DNA from: CAXRBC01 sp041158045
GTDB taxonomy: Bacteria; Actinomycetota; Acidimicrobiia; Acidimicrobiales; Ilumatobacteraceae
Assembly (NCBI GenBank): GCA_041158045.1
Contig: JBEBCD010000068.1
Coordinates: forward strand, 1-21,119
Length of the DNA stretch: 21,119 nucleotides
Direction: 5' to 3'
Of the stretch, positions 1 through 6,882 are shown one piece after another (positions within the stretch are counted from its first letter, which is position 1; each line of letters starts with the position of its first letter). The notes under the pieces are model-generated. The model was not told where the DNA came from. It ran no database searches and saw only the letters and a program-made list of their open reading frames with translations. The position numbers and the translations under genes are program-made.

Positions 1-160
1 CGGCGTCGCGCGGCACGGCGCCCGAAGCAAGACCACGCAGGGGGGATGGACGGTCCGTCCGCCTCACGGCAACCCCCGGGTAGGTCGCAGAGATGGATGG
101 TCGTCAGCGGCGCCGGGAGACCGGCGTCGCGACAGAATCCCGCTTACAGACCGACTCACC
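1..160 (+). ncRNA. rnpB: RNase P RNA, 3' part (5' end outside window)
   Basis: This is the 3' portion of the catalytic RNA of ribonuclease P, which matures tRNA 5' ends. The conserved core is visible in order: GAAGCAAGACCACGCAGG near 25-42, then CCGGGTAGGTCGC near 77-89, then GAGATGGATGGTCGTC near 90-105, and the terminal block GACAGAATCCCGCTTACAGA at 131-150 followed by CCGACTCACC. These align by eye with the 3' half of E. coli M1 RNA (GGAGCAAGGCCAA, GGGTAGGCTGC, AGATGAATGACTGTC, GACAGAACCCGGCTTATCGG). The 3' end is placed at about 157-160 by that comparison. The 5' half lies upstream of base 1, so the gene is truncated by the window. A zinc-ribbon protein gene near rnpB is an arrangement I recall from other actinobacteria. 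A short open frame crossing this RNA is not a gene. Confidence 0.93.
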
Positions 161-174
161 GCCCCTCGGGGGCG
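160..174 (+). terminator. GC hairpin after rnpB
   Basis: A perfect 6-bp stem, CGCCCC at 160-165 and GGGGCG at 169-174, with a TCG loop follows the RNase P RNA directly. No T tract follows. It sits between convergent genes (rnpB and the membrane protein ending at 201), so it could stop transcription from either side. It could also belong partly to the RNA's 3' processing region. Confidence 0.5.
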
Positions 175-200
175 CCACGCACGCAGCGACGCGCGTCGCC

Positions 201-638
201 TCAGGGGGTCGCGGCGGCGGCGCGGCGCGCGCGCAGCACGCGGCGCGCGAGGAGCGCCCCGACGACCTCGAGTGGCACGTTCCACCATCCGCGCGTCACA
301 CTCGGGAGCGGGGCGTCGCCGAGGGCGAGCCCGCCGAGCGGCCACCAAAAGCCCGACCCCGCGGCGAACGCGCCGTCGAGCACGAGGTGGAGGAACATGC
401 CGATCGGCAGCGCGAGCAGGCGCGCGCGCACCGGCCGCCTCCCGTAGGTCGCCGCCATGATCACCGCGAGCACGGCGACGGGCGCGACCACGGAGTGCGC
501 CGGGCCGGCGCCGCCGGTCGCGACGTCGATCGCGTCGGGCGCGAGCGCGCCGACGGCGAGCAGCCGCAGGTCGAACCGTGGATCGCGGAAGACGGCCCAC
601 ACGATCGCCATCGACCCGCCGACGAACCAGAGGATCAC
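201..638 (-). CDS. small integral membrane protein, possibly YdjM/DUF457-like
   Basis: This is a 145-residue hydrophobic protein. About three to four membrane segments are visible: residues 2-17 (ILWFVGGSMAIVWAVF), about 24-36, 49-64 (around HSVVAPVAVLAV) and 75-92 (around LPIGMFLHLVLDGAF), then a basic C-terminal tail. Conserved-looking polar residues inside membrane stretches (D35 and D38 in the APDAID segment, H48, H84, D88) recall the metal-dependent-hydrolase-like YdjM/DUF457 membrane family, but I cannot confirm membership. The start is GTG at 638, overlapping the zinc-ribbon gene's TGA as GTGA. No Shine-Dalgarno is evident, so translation is probably coupled to that gene. It is convergent with rnpB. 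Function unknown. Confidence 0.75.
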   Translation of the reverse strand: MILWFVGGSMAIVWAVFRDPRFDLRLLAVGALAPDAIDVATGGAGPAHSVVAPVAVLAVIMAATYGRRPVRARLLALPIGMFLHLVLDGAFAAGSGFWWPLGGLALGDAPLPSVTRGWWNVPLEVVGALLARRVLRARRAAAATP

Positions 639-1348
639 GCGAGCACCAGGATGCACCCGCACGACGGACACTCGGGCAGGTCCCCCTCGGGCAGCGCGCG
701 CAGCGCCTGCAGCTCGCGCGCCGACACGTCGAGGTGGCAGCCCCCACAGGCCGCCCCGTGCAGCTCGGCGGCGGCGGGCGTCGCCATCCGCGCGCGGCGC
801 GCCTCGTAGGCCCGCAGCGTCGCCGGTGCCACCGCGACCGCGGCGGCGTCGCGGCGCGCACCGACCGCCACCGCCTCGCCGTCGACGGCGGTCTCGGCCG
901 CGCCGAGCGCCTCGCGCGCGGCGGCGGCCGCCTTGTCCCGCTCGGCGATCGCGTCGGCGGCGGCGGAGCCCGAGCGCTCGAGGGCCTCGGACTCCTCGAT
1001 GAGTGCGAGCTCGGCGTCGTCGTGTGCGGAGCGCCGCTCGACGCAGGCGGCGATCTCGCGCTGGAGCGCCTCGGCCTCGCGCGGGGCGATGACCGTGCGC
1101 AGCTGCGCCCGCAGGCGCGCGAGCGTGGCGTCCAGCGCCCCGCCCTCGGCCTCGAGGGTCGCGATCGCGGCGCGCACCTCGGCGGCGCGGGCCGCGACCC
1201 GCCCGGCCTCGGCACGGGACTCGGCGAGCCGCGACTCGGCGCGGGCCGCGGCCTCGCGCTCCGCGAGTCGCTCGCGGCGCACGGCGAGCAGGCGCAGCTC
1301 GGCGTCGGCGGCGGCGAGCGCGGGCAGGCCGTCGGTCGCGCGGGTCAC
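635..1348 (-). CDS. C4-type zinc-ribbon protein with coiled-coil N-terminus
   Basis: This 237-residue protein begins with a long Ala/Glu/Arg-rich heptad-like region (about residues 10-170) predicted to form a coiled-coil hairpin. It ends in a zinc ribbon with C201, C204, C227 and C230 (CGGC and CPSC). This is the layout of the widespread bacterial 'C4-type zinc ribbon domain-containing protein' family, which probably binds nucleic acid or protein partners; its biochemical role is not established. The gene lies 24 bases behind the penicillin-binding protein and overlaps the membrane-protein gene by GTGA. Its GTG start at 1348 is itself overlapped by the TGA of a possible leaderless 5-codon ORF (1345-1362), and a TAGCGT -10 lies at 1370-1375. 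Family confidence is high; precise function is unknown. Confidence 0.88.
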   Translation of the reverse strand: MTRATDGLPALAAADAELRLLAVRRERLAEREAAARAESRLAESRAEAGRVAARAAEVRAAIATLEAEGGALDATLARLRAQLRTVIAPREAEALQREIAACVERRSAHDDAELALIEESEALERSGSAAADAIAERDKAAAAAREALGAAETAVDGEAVAVGARRDAAAVAVAPATLRAYEARRARMATPAAAELHGAACGGCHLDVSARELQALRALPEGDLPECPSCGCILVLA

Positions 1349-1362
1349 GGCGTCGGCCCCAT
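1345..1362 (-). CDS. possible leaderless 5-codon ORF (MGPTP) coupled to the zinc-ribbon gene
   Basis: Reading the minus strand, TAGCGT (1375 to 1370) is followed by 7 bases and then ATG at 1362. That ATG opens a 5-codon frame, Met-Gly-Pro-Thr-Pro, closed by TGA at 1347-1345. The TGA overlaps the GTG start of the zinc-ribbon gene (1348) as GTGA. The spacing is right for transcription starting at the A of ATG. Ribosomes would begin leaderlessly, terminate, and restart on the SD-less GTG. The sequence facts are direct; translation is inference. Confidence 0.4.
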   Translation of the reverse strand: MGPTP

Positions 1363-1369
1363 CGCCCGC

Positions 1370-1375
1370 ACGCTA
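1370..1375 (-). promoter_or_regulatory. -10 element TAGCGT inside the PBP stop codon
   Basis: TAGCGT on the minus strand (1375 to 1370) starts with the TAG stop codon of the penicillin-binding protein gene (1375-1373). An ATG begins 7 bases downstream, the usual -10-to-start distance for leaderless genes. The identical hexamer precedes ribF and the oxidoreductase gene at 3735. No clear -35 is seen; it would lie inside PBP coding sequence. Confidence 0.5.
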
Positions 1376-3655
1376 CGGAGCGACGGTGGTCTGCACCCCG
1401 CGCGGCAGCGGCGCCGCGCAGTCGCGCACGTAGACCCCGAGGTCGGTGCTGGGCACGGGCTCGTAGGGGTTGGTGTTGGTCGGCGCGATGGTCGTGCCGG
1501 GCTCGAGGACGCTCACGACGACGGTGTCCTGCGGCGCCGCCGCGTCGGCCGGGGCGACGGTCGTGGTGGTCGCCGTGGTGCGGCGGCCCGCCGGCGCCGT
1601 GGTGCTCGGGGGCGGCAGGGTGCCGGCGACGACGCGCGCGACGCATTCGACGCCGGGCAGGTACAGGCGCGCGGGCTCGCTCCGCACCGGCGTCGACGCG
1701 TCGGGCGGCGGGCCGAAGTCCTCGATCGGCAGCGCCTCGTGCGCGGCGTCCATGTAGTCCTTCCAGATCCGCGCGGGGTACGTGGCGCCCTGCACGCGCG
1801 GCACGGAACCGCGCGGGTCCGCGACGAACTCCGGGATGTTGCGCATCTTGGTGTAGGCCTTCGGGTCGCCGACCCACACGGCGGTCGCGAGCTGCGGCGT
1901 GTAGCCGACGAACCACGCATTGGTGTTGTTGTCCTGCGTGCCGGTCTTGCCGGCGGCGGGCCGCTCGCCCTCGAGCGGCGTGCGCCGCGCCGTACCGCGG
2001 GTGAGCACGCCGCGCAGCACGTCGGTGGCGTCCCACGCCGCGCGCGCACCGAGGGCGCGCACCGGCTCGGCGGCGGGCCGCGTCCAGATCACGTTGCCCG
2101 TCGGCCCCTCGACGCGCTCGACGAGGTAGGGCGCGAGGTGCAGCCCGCCGTTGGCGAGCGTCTGGGCCCCCGAGGCCATGTCCATCGGGCTCAGTTCGTT
2201 GCCGCCGGTCGCGAGCGAGGCGAAGGGCCAGATCTTGTACGTGGCGCGCGTGAGCCACTGCGAGGCCGTCATGTCGTACATCCGCTCGACGACGCGCTCG
2301 AGGCCGACGATCTGCGAGAGCTTGGCGTACGCGCAGTTGATCGACAGCCACGTCATGCGCCGCAGGGTGCCCGGTGGCTCGCTCACGCCCTCGGCGATCT
2401 CGAAGGGCTCCTCGGGCTTGCCGGGGTTGGGCAGCGTGCACGGCAGCGTCCCGTCGATCACGTCGTCGGGCAGCACGCCCGCCTCGAGCGCGGCCGCGAG
2501 GATGAAGATCTTCACGCTGGAGCCCGTCTGGCGGCGGCGCAGCGCGAGGTTGACCTCGTCCTGGCCGGGGGTGAAGCCCGGCCCGCCCACCATCGCGCGC
2601 ACCGCGCCGCTGCGCACGTCGAGCGAGACGAGCGCCGCGGTGATGCCCGCGGCGTTGTCGGGCAGCTGGGCGGCCACCGCCCGCTCGGCGTCGCGCTGCG
2701 CGGCGGCGTCGAGGGTGGTGAAGATCCGCAGCCCGCCGCGGAACAGCGCGTTGTAGCGCTCCTGGTAGGTCGCCCCGAGGGCGTCCGAGCGGTTGAGCAA
2801 CTCGTCCTTCACGGCCTCGGTGAAGTACGTGCGCGCGACCGAGCGCCGCTCGACCGCGCGCAGCGAGCGCGGGATCGCGAGGTCCGCGCCCCGCGGCGCC
2901 GTCCCGAGCGCGGCGCGGCCCGCGGCGTCGAGCAGGCCCTCCTCGACGAGCCGGTCGAGCACCTCCGCGTAGCGCCGGCGGGAGGCCTCGGGGTGCTCGA
3001 TCGGGTCGTACGTCGACGGGGCCTGCACGAGGCCGGCGAGGAAGGCCCCCTGCTCGAGGCTCAGCTCGGCGGGCCGCGCACCGAAGTACGTCTCGGCGGC
3101 CGCGGGCAGGCCGTAGGCGTTGTTGCCGAAGTAGATCGTCGTGAGGTAGCGCTCGAGGATCTCGCGCTTGTCGAGCTGCTTCTCCAGCATCGTCGCGTAG
3201 CGCGCTTGGAGCACCTTGTAGCGCGCGTCGCGCGGCAGATCGCCGAGGAACTCGTTCTTCACCACCTGCATGGTGATCGTCGAGGCACCCTGGCGGCCGG
3301 TGCCGCTCGCGTTGGAGAGCAGCGCGCGGGCGAAGGCCCGCAGGTTGGTCCCCCGGTGTGCGTAGAAGCCGGCGTCCTCGACGGCGAGGAAGGCACCGAG
3401 CACCGGCTCGGGCACCTCGTCGATGTCGAGCGGCTGGCTGTTCTCCAGCTGGTAGACGCCGATCTGACGGCCCATCGCGTCCACGACGGTGCTGCGCTGC
3501 GCGAGTCCGGAGAACGCGGTGAGGTCGACGGGGCGCTGGTCGTGCGCGGTGACGATCCCCCAGGCGCGCGGCGCCATCGCGGTCACCGTCGCGGTGACGA
3601 AGAGCGCCGCCGCGACGACGACGAGCGCGAGGCGGATCAGCCGATCGCGGATCAC
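1373..3655 (-). CDS. class A penicillin-binding protein (transglycosylase/transpeptidase)
   Basis: This bifunctional peptidoglycan synthase polymerises glycan strands and cross-links peptides outside the membrane. From the GTG start at 3655 it has 760 residues. Residues 6-27 form a signal-anchor helix. The GT51 transglycosylase domain carries VEDAGFYAHRG (catalytic Glu about 93), QGASTITMQ (about 122-130) and an RYLTTIYFGNNAYG block (about 169-182). The transpeptidase has SSVK (Ser about 379, Lys about 382), SIN (about 438-440) and KTG (about 570-572). All catalytic motifs are intact. The C-terminus is a Thr/Pro/Ala-rich linker followed by a short domain with a cysteine; a cryptic PASTA-like remnant is possible but unproven. 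An ATG 60 bases upstream (3715) would add a 20-residue Arg-rich extension; I prefer GTG 3655 because a TAGCAT -10 lies at 3666-3671, inside that extension. Confidence 0.93.
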   Translation of the reverse strand: MIRDRLIRLALVVVAAALFVTATVTAMAPRAWGIVTAHDQRPVDLTAFSGLAQRSTVVDAMGRQIGVYQLENSQPLDIDEVPEPVLGAFLAVEDAGFYAHRGTNLRAFARALLSNASGTGRQGASTITMQVVKNEFLGDLPRDARYKVLQARYATMLEKQLDKREILERYLTTIYFGNNAYGLPAAAETYFGARPAELSLEQGAFLAGLVQAPSTYDPIEHPEASRRRYAEVLDRLVEEGLLDAAGRAALGTAPRGADLAIPRSLRAVERRSVARTYFTEAVKDELLNRSDALGATYQERYNALFRGGLRIFTTLDAAAQRDAERAVAAQLPDNAAGITAALVSLDVRSGAVRAMVGGPGFTPGQDEVNLALRRRQTGSSVKIFILAAALEAGVLPDDVIDGTLPCTLPNPGKPEEPFEIAEGVSEPPGTLRRMTWLSINCAYAKLSQIVGLERVVERMYDMTASQWLTRATYKIWPFASLATGGNELSPMDMASGAQTLANGGLHLAPYLVERVEGPTGNVIWTRPAAEPVRALGARAAWDATDVLRGVLTRGTARRTPLEGERPAAGKTGTQDNNTNAWFVGYTPQLATAVWVGDPKAYTKMRNIPEFVADPRGSVPRVQGATYPARIWKDYMDAAHEALPIEDFGPPPDASTPVRSEPARLYLPGVECVARVVAGTLPPPSTTAPAGRRTTATTTTVAPADAAAPQDTVVVSVLEPGTTIAPTNTNPYEPVPSTDLGVYVRDCAAPLPRGVQTTVAP

Positions 3656-3665
3656 GACCCCGTCG

Positions 3666-3671
3666 ATGCTA
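3666..3671 (-). promoter_or_regulatory. -10 element TAGCAT for the PBP gene
   Basis: TAGCAT on the minus strand ends 10 bases before the GTG start at 3655, implying a leader of only about three bases. No -35 consensus is evident. This supports the shorter PBP start over the ATG at 3715. Confidence 0.45.
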
Positions 3672-3722
3672 CGACGCGCGCACCGCCGCGACCGACCGCG
3701 TGACCGACGGCGCACGCACGGC

Positions 3723-3728
3723 TAGCGT
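3723..3728 (+). promoter_or_regulatory. -10 element TAGCGT, leaderless start at 3735
   Basis: TAGCGT is followed by exactly 6 bases and then the GTG start of the oxidoreductase at 3735, so the transcript probably begins at the start codon. There is no Shine-Dalgarno sequence, and the spacing matches the other leaderless promoters here. Confidence 0.55.
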
Positions 3729-3734
3729 GCGCGC

Positions 3735-4673
3735 GTGGCCGCCGCGCGACCGTTCCGATTCGGCGTGCAGGCCTCCGGCGCGGCGTCGCGCGGGGAGTGG
3801 GTCGCGTTGGCGCGCAGCGCCGAGTCGCTCGGCTACTCGTGCCTCACGATGCCCGACCACTTCACCGACCAGTTGGCGCCCGTGCCGGCGCTGATGGCCG
3901 CGGCGGACGCCACCACGACCCTGCGCGTCGGCGCCCTCGTCTTCGACAACGACTACAAGCACCCGGTCGTGCTCGCCAAGGAGCTCGCCACGATGGACGT
4001 GCTCTCGGACGGGCGCGTCGAGATCGGGCTCGGCGCGGGATGGATGCGCTCCGACTACGACGCCGCCGGCATGGAGTACGACCCGCCCGGCGTGCGCGTC
4101 GACCGCTTCGTCGAGGGGCTCGCGATCGTCCGCGGGCTGATGGCCGACGGACCCTTCTCGTTCGCCGGCACGCACTACCGCATCACCGACTACGACGGCC
4201 GGCCCAAGCCGCTCCAGCGGCCGTGCCCGCCGATCCTCATCGGCGGCGGCGGCAAGCGCGTGCTCGGCATCGCGGCGCGCGAGGCCGACATCGTGGGCAT
4301 CAACCCGAGCCTCCACCACGGTGCCATCACCCCCGAGACGATCCTCGGCATGAGCGCCGCGTCCGTCGACGACAAGGTCGCGATCGTGCGCGCGGCCGCG
4401 GGCGGTCGCATGGCCGCCATCGAGCTCAACATCCGCACCTTCCTCGTCAACATCAAGCCCGACGCCGCCGCCGCGCTCGCGGGCACCGCCGGGATGCTCG
4501 GCGTCGACCCGGCGCTCGTGGCCGAGTCGCCCTTCGCGCTCATCGGCCCGCCGGAGAAGCTCGTCGACGACCTGCTCGCGCGGCGCGAGCGCTGGGGTCT
4601 GTCGTACGTGATCGTCGGCGGGGAGAACGTCGAGGAGTTCGCGCCCGTCGTCGCCCGCCTCGCCGGCACCTGA
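3735..4673 (+). CDS. luciferase-like (LLM class) F420-dependent oxidoreductase
   Basis: This 312-residue TIM-barrel enzyme of the bacterial-luciferase-like superfamily probably uses coenzyme F420. Visible hallmarks are the N-terminal strand FRFGVQ, the MPDHF segment (about 36-40), an LRVGALVFDNDYKHPVVLAKE stretch (about 64-84), VEIGLGAGWM (about 95-104) and a PILIGGGGKRVL phosphate-binding-type loop (about 165-176). It resembles the actinobacterial MSMEG_2516-like subgroup, judged from memory rather than a search. The GTG start at 3735 is fixed by a leaderless -10 (TAGCGT, 3723-3728). It is divergent from the PBP gene and convergent with the PhyH gene, with a strong hairpin between. Substrate unknown. 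Confidence 0.88.
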   Translation: MAAARPFRFGVQASGAASRGEWVALARSAESLGYSCLTMPDHFTDQLAPVPALMAAADATTTLRVGALVFDNDYKHPVVLAKELATMDVLSDGRVEIGLGAGWMRSDYDAAGMEYDPPGVRVDRFVEGLAIVRGLMADGPFSFAGTHYRITDYDGRPKPLQRPCPPILIGGGGKRVLGIAAREADIVGINPSLHHGAITPETILGMSAASVDDKVAIVRAAAGGRMAAIELNIRTFLVNIKPDAAAALAGTAGMLGVDPALVAESPFALIGPPEKLVDDLLARRERWGLSYVIVGGENVEEFAPVVARLAGT

Positions 4674-4674
4674 C

Positions 4675-4706
4675 CCGGCCGGGCGGCCCGCCCGCCCGTC
4701 GGCCGG
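4675..4706. terminator. bidirectional GC hairpin between convergent genes
   Basis: CCGGCC (4675-4680) pairs with GGCCGG (4701-4706), and GGGCGG (4681-4686) pairs with CCGCCC (4692-4697). This gives 12 paired positions, a 3-base bulge at 4698-4700 and a 5-base loop. It fills most of the gap between stop codons at 4673 and 4715. There is no T tract on either strand. Confidence 0.6.
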
Positions 4707-4714
4707 CCGACTCG

Positions 4715-5533
4715 TCAGGCCCGCAGGCCGTCGACCGCGTTCTTGACGTCGTCCCGGTCGTTGTGGCTGTGGGTGAACCCGCGGCGCCGCTCCTCGCGCA
4801 CCGTGTCCTCGGTGCGGAACGCCACGATGTAGGCGCGGCGCCGCGACGCCGTGCGGTTGCCGCCCGAGCCGTGCAGCACGCCCTCGCAGTGCACGGTGAT
4901 GTCGCCGCGGCGGATCTCGACCGGCCTCGGCTCCTCGCCGGGCCGCAGGTCCGTCACCAGCGTGTGGCTCGCCTCCCGGTCGCCGTGGAGCGGCCGGTGG
5001 GGCCGGACCGGCTCGCGGTGCGTCCCGGGGAGGAAGCGCATGCAGCCGTTGTCCACCGTGGAGTCGTCCACGGCCAGCCAGCAGGTGGCCGTGCGGTGGT
5101 CGCTCGTGTCGATCCAGTACGCCTGGTCCTGGTGCCAGGCGAAGACCGCGTCGTCGCGGAAGGGCTGTTTGGCCAGCAGCTGGTCGAAGTCGAGCGCCAT
5201 GTCCTCGCCGCACAGCTGCCGCGCGATCGAGGCGGCGCGACGCTCGAAGGCGTTGCCCTGCCACGACGGCAGGTACGTGCGCGGCAGCATCACGTTGACG
5301 ATCGCGTACGCGGCGGGGTCGGTGCCGTACTCCCCGGTCGTCATGTCGTTGAAGTCGCGGCCACGCACGGGGATCCGCCCCGCGAGGAAGTCCTCGTACA
5401 CCCGCTCGATCTCGGCCATCTCGTCGGCGTCCATCACACCGCGCAGGTGCACGTAGCCGTCGCGCCGGAACGCCTCGACCTCGTCCGCGGTGACGACGTA
5501 CTCGTCGCCGCGCCGGCGCCCCACGTCGCTCAC
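4715..5533 (-). CDS. PhyH-type Fe(II)/2-oxoglutarate dioxygenase
   Basis: This 272-residue phytanoyl-CoA-dioxygenase-superfamily protein has an intact facial triad: H134 and D136 in WHQDQAYW and the distal H221 in VLHGSGGNRT, with R227 or R232 as the likely 2-oxoglutarate anchor. PhyH landmarks are an N-terminal FRRDGYVHLRGV block (about 22-33), a CWLAVDDSTVDNGCM strand pair (about 151-165) and FLPGTH (167-172). It would hydroxylate a C-H bond using O2 and 2-oxoglutarate; the substrate is unknown. The start is GTG at 5533, overlapping the TGA of the upstream saccharopine-dehydrogenase-like gene as GTGA with no clear SD, so the two are probably translated as a coupled pair. That pairing suggests the oxygenase and the NAD(P)-type reductase act on related metabolites (inference). 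Confidence 0.9.
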   Translation of the reverse strand: MSDVGRRRGDEYVVTADEVEAFRRDGYVHLRGVMDADEMAEIERVYEDFLAGRIPVRGRDFNDMTTGEYGTDPAAYAIVNVMLPRTYLPSWQGNAFERRAASIARQLCGEDMALDFDQLLAKQPFRDDAVFAWHQDQAYWIDTSDHRTATCWLAVDDSTVDNGCMRFLPGTHREPVRPHRPLHGDREASHTLVTDLRPGEEPRPVEIRRGDITVHCEGVLHGSGGNRTASRRRAYIVAFRTEDTVREERRRGFTHSHNDRDDVKNAVDGLRA

Positions 5534-6822
5534 GCGCCGGGCACGATGGCGCGTCGCACCGGTCGGTCCCAGCCGGGCTGACCGGTCGGCCGCGGACTCG
5601 GCCACAGGCCGGGACCCATCTCGACCATGCCGTGGTGCGTGTTGTACGCACCGAGCAGGTTGAGGAACGGCACGGCGTCGAACGCGTCGGGTCCGCGCAC
5701 GCCGACGCCCTTCCACGCGCCGGTCGCGAGCAGCTCGAGCGCGACGACGGGGCACACCGCGGTCTGCCACAGCACCGCCTGCGCGCCCCACTCGCGCATC
5801 GTCGTCTCGTTGTCGGCGACGTGGTACAGGTACACCTCGCGCGCCTTGCCGTCGTAGGTGCCCTTCACCCAGGTGCCCGCGCAGGTGCGCCCGTGCATGA
5901 GGTGGCCGAGCTGCGCCGGGTTGGGCAGCACCGCGGCGAGCACGTCGCGCGGCGCGACCGACGCGTCGCCGACGCGCACCTTCTCCGTGCTGTCGAGGCC
6001 GAGGTAGGCGAAGGTCTTCAGCCAGTCGATGAACTCGGCGCCGAGCGAGTACTTGAACGTCACGCGGTTGCACTCGATCTCGCGCGGGATGAGCACGACC
6101 TCCTCGTGCTCCACGTTGACGCACTCGTAGGCCCCGATGCCCGCCGGGAAGTGGAAGATCTCGGGCTCGCTGAAGCACTCCGTCGTGTAGAGCCCGTGCG
6201 CGCGCTCCCAGACCACCGGCGGGTTCAGCGTCTCCTCGATGGTCGTCCAGATCGAGAAGGTGGGGGCGAACTCGAAGCCGTCGATCGAGAGGTTGGACCC
6301 GTCGCGGACGCCGATCTCGTCGATCGTGTCGAAGAGGTGGTCGGCCGCGTAGCGGGCGAAGACGTTGCTGAGCCCCGGCTCCACGCCCATGCCCACGAGC
6401 GCGAGCAGGCCCTTGTCGCGCCACGCCTGGTCGGCGGCCAGCTGGCCCTCCCCGAGGGGGACCCCGACCTCCGAGTACGGGTGGGTCGGGTGCGGGCGGC
6501 TGAGGTTCATCGCCATGTCGACGTACGAGCAGCCGGCCTCGAAGGCGGCGGAGAAGATCGGCTCGTTGAAGCGCGGGTCGCAGGCGTTGACGATCACGTC
6601 GGCCCGGACCCGGCGGGCCAGCTCGACGATGCCGGGGCGGTCGGCGGCGTCCACCCGGGCGGTGGAGAAGCGGCCGCGGTCCTCGAGGGCGGCGAGGGCC
6701 TTCTCGGCGCGGGCCTCGCTGATGTCGGCGAGGACGAAGGAGTCGAAGAAGGTGCGCGTCTCCCCGATGGACGCCATGGAGGAGCCGACGCCGCCGGCTC
6801 CGATCACCAGGATGTTCGTCAC
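5530..6822 (-). CDS. saccharopine dehydrogenase family protein, resembling carboxynorspermidine synthase
   Basis: This 430-residue NAD(P)-dependent enzyme of the saccharopine-dehydrogenase family has a Rossmann motif GAGGVGSS at 8-15 and VIVNACDP near residues 75-82. The C-terminal substrate domain includes GMGVEPGLSNVFA, LLPNP-like AVLPNPAQLG, TCAGTWVKGTYDGK and YLYHVADNE. The order and spacing of these motifs resemble, from memory, carboxynorspermidine dehydrogenase (e.g. Vibrio) more than classical lysine-pathway LYS9. The family reductively joins an aldehyde or keto acid to an amine, or the reverse. The GTG start at 6822 has no SD; a possible leaderless mini-ORF (6819-6860) ends in a GTGA overlap with it. 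A PhyH oxygenase gene is coupled downstream by another GTGA. With a polyamine-type importer 10 kb away, a polyamine or lysine-derived substrate is plausible but unproven. Confidence 0.87.
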   Translation of the reverse strand: MTNILVIGAGGVGSSMASIGETRTFFDSFVLADISEARAEKALAALEDRGRFSTARVDAADRPGIVELARRVRADVIVNACDPRFNEPIFSAAFEAGCSYVDMAMNLSRPHPTHPYSEVGVPLGEGQLAADQAWRDKGLLALVGMGVEPGLSNVFARYAADHLFDTIDEIGVRDGSNLSIDGFEFAPTFSIWTTIEETLNPPVVWERAHGLYTTECFSEPEIFHFPAGIGAYECVNVEHEEVVLIPREIECNRVTFKYSLGAEFIDWLKTFAYLGLDSTEKVRVGDASVAPRDVLAAVLPNPAQLGHLMHGRTCAGTWVKGTYDGKAREVYLYHVADNETTMREWGAQAVLWQTAVCPVVALELLATGAWKGVGVRGPDAFDAVPFLNLLGAYNTHHGMVEMGPGLWPSPRPTGQPGWDRPVRRAIVPGA

Positions 6823-6860
6823 GAGGGGTTGTCCGATGTCTCCGTGCGCGCTCCGCGCAC
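6819..6860 (-). CDS. possible leaderless 13-codon ORF coupled to the saccharopine-dehydrogenase-like gene
   Basis: On the minus strand, TAGACT (6873 to 6868) is followed by 7 bases and a GTG at 6860. This opens 13 codons (encoding MRGARTETSDNPS) ending in TGA at 6821-6819, which overlaps the next gene's GTG (6822) as GTGA. The first 17 bases of the ORF also form a perfect 7-bp hairpin (6844-6860). The arrangement repeats that upstream of the zinc-ribbon gene. Translation is inferred, not shown. Confidence 0.4.
   Translation of the reverse strand: MRGARTETSDNPS
6844..6860 (-). promoter_or_regulatory. hairpin at the predicted 5' end of the mRNA
   Basis: GTGCGCG (6844-6850) and CGCGCAC (6854-6860) form a perfect 7-bp stem with a 3-base loop. 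If transcription starts 7-8 bases past the TAGACT -10, this stem begins at the first nucleotide of the mRNA and buries the mini-ORF's GTG. Such a structure could protect the 5' end or hinder leaderless initiation. Confidence 0.4.
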
Positions 6861-6867
6861 GCCCCTC

Positions 6868-6873
6868 AGTCTA
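6868..6873 (-). promoter_or_regulatory. -10 element TAGACT for the saccharopine-dehydrogenase/PhyH operon
   Basis: TAGACT on the minus strand (6873 to 6868) is the only well-placed TANNNT hexamer in the 146-base gap before the operon. Its predicted start at about 6860-6861 coincides with a GTG and with the 5' hairpin. A 16-bp palindrome at 6883-6898 lies about ten bases upstream, where a repressor or activator could bind. Confidence 0.45.
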
Positions 6874-6882
6874 CCCCCGCCC

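Noticed and set aside
46..447. Open frames across rnpB (46-447 and 93-809 on +)
   Set aside because: They overlap conserved RNase P RNA sequence and the antisense of the membrane-protein gene, with no protein-like features.
578..3703. 1041-codon open frame on + across the zinc-ribbon and PBP genes
   Set aside because: It is antisense to two proteins with intact catalytic and zinc motifs, has Arg/Gly/His-rich content without recognisable domains, and is explained by the very high GC of codon positions.
3656..3715. Longer PBP start at ATG 3715
   Set aside because: It would add 20 Arg-rich residues across the likely -10 (3666-3671); GTG 3655 directly precedes the signal-anchor helix.
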